Made by a program: the position numbers and the translations under genes
Assembly: GCA_963575645.1 (NCBI GenBank)
Contig: OY754465.1
Location: 53,839,901-53,903,900, forward strand
Reading direction: 5' to 3'
DNA length: 64,000 bases
Origin: Xanthostigma xanthostigma
Lineage: Eukaryota > Arthropoda > Insecta > Raphidioptera > Raphidiidae
Notes under the pieces: model-generated
The model's database searches: none
What the model was told of the DNA's origin: nothing
Seen by the model: only the letters and a program-made list of their open reading frames with translations
Part shown: positions 61,461 through 64,000 of the stretch, one piece after another
Numbering within the stretch: position 1 is the stretch's first letter
Layout: the number at the start of each line of letters is the position of its first letter

Positions 61461-64000
61461 AGTCAAAAGTCAAAATTTGCTCACATCGAGTACTAAACCC
61501 GATCAATCATTTTTCAGCATTGAATTAAAATGAGTTTTTAACCAGAAATTTTGGTGTACTGAATCTGGCAACACTATTGGCAGCCCTGCTACCGACTAGC
61601 TGAAATAATCTGTCTGTTCCGCTCTGGGAGATGCCACTGTTAAAGAACGAAGAATACACAGAAATCATTGCAGCCATGCAATCAGTGCAGTACGTATATT
61701 ATTATCCCGACTATCGACCGAATAATTTGGGTAAGAATTACGTAACTAAGTAGATTCATAAATAGGTAGCGTATTTCATTTCATTCAAATATAAAAATAA
61801 GTATTAATGGTTACTATACCTATAATATGTTTGAAATACTACAAAAGAAGTTCTGTAATTCTATGAGAAAAGCATTCTTTCAGATGATTAACAAAGTTTC
61901 AAATAAGTATTTCATTGAAAGAGGGGTGGAACTTTATGGTGTGAAGACACTGAAAATTGTAAAATAAATACAAAACACTAAATTTTCTAATCATATTTAC
62001 GATTTTTTCAAAATCCGTTAGTCAAACCGTTTCTTTTGTTTAAACAAAAAAATATATGTTCCACGTGTTCGCAATAAAATTATCTACATTTTCATATATG
62101 ACAACATAGAAAATCCTATAACTGCTAAATACTAATTCGCCTGTCTATCTGGTTTTATGCCAGGAATCAAAATGTCGACCAAACTTTAGCATTTTATATA
62201 CAAATTATACTTTCGAATGGTAATAAATTAATCTGAAAACTCGATAACTTCATTTCAGAAATAAAATTAACAACTTTAATTTTTTATTAAAAATAGCTGT
62301 GCCAATAAATTGAAAGTTAACCAAATCAATTTTCCTTTATTAATACCTACATTATATTATCAAAATTTCATTAAAAAACTCGATGGATAAAGATCGAGCG
62401 AAATCGGGATCTTGTACTATTAGGATTTCAATCAAAGGGTCTTAACGCGATTACGATTCAAAAGAAATATTATCAAAATCGATTTTTTTTTATTAAACAA
62501 AAAGATTGCAAAAAATTGATATTACATGAAATCTCGTGAATGAAATTATTTCGACTTCTTTAGAGTGCCAATAAAAGCGTTTTAACGTGAATATGATTTG
62601 ACGTAATTTTACAAAAATCGGTCAAGTTATTCTTTTTTATTGCTCAAACAAAATGACAAAGATTTGTCGTATCTAATTGCATCTGGTGGCAAAAACAAAT
62701 TAATTTTTTAATGAGTATAAAATGCTCACTTTTCCGTACCTACTATTGTTATTACTAATATTCAATATTTAAAAAATTGGGAACTCGGTTTTGTGAATGC
62801 GACACTTTTTTGAGAAATCGTCTGTCATGCAAAATATTTTTTCTTAACATCTTGTAAACGAATTCTAAATAGTCAATTTATATATAACAATCGATTGTCC
62901 AAGAACTGTTAAAAAAGGACCACCACGAAACATGAAACATTTAAACCAAAAAAAGATGTTCAAATATTGTTTCTTTTTAACAATCCGTGCCGAATTGACA
63001 CGGATGATTTATGTTATTGTAAAAAAAATATTTCTCTTCTACATTTTTATTTTTACACAAAACAACAAAAAAAAAATAAGAAAAGAAATTGTCGAATTTA
63101 TTCAACAGACTTGGATTTATACCTGTGTTATTGTTAAAAATTAAACAGGTGACCATTTGAACGCCGAACAAAAAAATAGTTGTCATCATAAAAGTGGCTT
63201 TTGGACTTCCAATATGATTTGTGATCAACGCCAAATGATAGGACGAAAATAACAATATTAAATAACTGTTACGGGAAAATAACCTGTCTTGAAAATAACA
63301 GTTACCAAACTAATGTTATCAGCTATTTTTAACAAACTTAAAAAAAAGAAGTTATCAATTCGACATGTAAATAGGTATATTTTTTTATTAATTAATTATT
63401 ATTTATTTAATTTATTTAAATAGTAATTTTTTTTTTTTAATTTAGTAATCAAATATCAAGAAAGAAGTCGATTAATACCGCACATATTCCGTATTACAAA
63501 GCCACTAAAATGTATAAAAAACTATAACATTTCATAAAAAAATGTTAAAATTCGCTGTGCTCGTTAATAATGTCACTTTCTCACATATTATAACTGCATT
63601 CATGTTCTAAATAAAAATATAAAAAAAAAACAATTAACTGGTAAATATGAATTGAAATTAGACCCAGATATTCCTAAAGTGATAATATATACTGGTTACA
63701 GTAGTAAGCGGTTATTTTTTCACAGTTATTGATAACTGTTTATTTTCATATAGCTGTTACACTATACAACCGAAACCAAAAGTCGAGGTACTTTAAAAAT
63801 TAAATGTCGAGTCAAAATGCCGCTTAATAGCCACCCACGTGTCAAATAATGTTTATTTGTGTAGGTTGCCGAATTTTTACGGTTAACACGTCTTCATGAA
63901 ATTAATAGTTTCATGGAAATTTGCCGTAACGGCTACCGCTTACAAACTAATACAACAGTAGGTGGTGTGTTTTTTGAAATACATGTCAAAATGAAAAGAC
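61461..64000. other. Stretch without a recognised gene
   Basis: Very AT-rich. Around 63259-63770 the words TAACTGTTAC, AACAGTTA and GTTATTTT recur in both orientations, suggesting a decayed inverted-repeat element without clear limits. ORFs at 62932-63144 and 62977-63255 are low-complexity. Confidence 0.4.

Overview
The window looks like a piece of an insect nuclear genome, most likely a moth or butterfly. It is AT-rich, with short coding exons separated by kilobase introns, GT-AG splice sites and AATAAA poly(A) signals. Several interspersed repeats match ones I know from Lepidoptera: the 'TATACTAATATTATAAA' Helitron-type starts, the repeat ending 'GTGCGCGAGTCCGACTCGCA', and the 'CCGCTGAGCCGATTGTGATG' repeat. 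The order-level assignment is an inference from memory of these repeats. No complete gene lies on a single ORF; the protein-coding content was rebuilt exon by exon.

Three loci were found. (1) 6.9-8.6 kb, + strand: the last three exons of a CKLF-like/CMTM-type MARVEL-domain four-pass membrane protein; its first coding exon was not found. (2) 30.66-46.11 kb, + strand: a singles bar (sing)-like MARVEL gene. One first coding exon (30658-30771) is followed by two complete, paralogous three-exon cassettes (38242-39827 and 45264-46109), each with its own stop and poly(A) signal. I could not find a second first exon, so this may be one gene with alternative 3' cassettes. A CpG-rich block at 19.74-19.99 kb ending in a good splice donor is a candidate promoter and 5' UTR exon. 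All three MARVEL cassettes share the same two internal intron positions and phase 0, so they form an old tandem family. (3) 51.4-58.3 kb, - strand: a TRAF4 orthologue with seven TRAF zinc fingers, a short linker and a MATH/TRAF-C domain; the exon(s) encoding the N-terminus, including any RING finger, are not visible.

The rest is mostly mobile-element debris. About fifteen short non-autonomous elements have CAG- or TAG-type inverted ends and 8-bp target duplications (hAT type), many perfect. There are also pogo/Tigger-like elements with TA duplications (two keep the tail of a transposase), TATA- and TTAA-flanked MITEs, a six-copy MITE family (B), and two Helitron-like elements carrying a tRNA-Lys-derived module. 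A non-LTR retrotransposon tail lies on the - strand. A Foldback-type element (35533-36623) has 9-bp target duplications, ~320-bp inverted arms and a 157-bp higher-order tandem repeat core. Several insertions are nested and can be dated relative to each other because uninterrupted copies of the host repeat lie elsewhere in the window.
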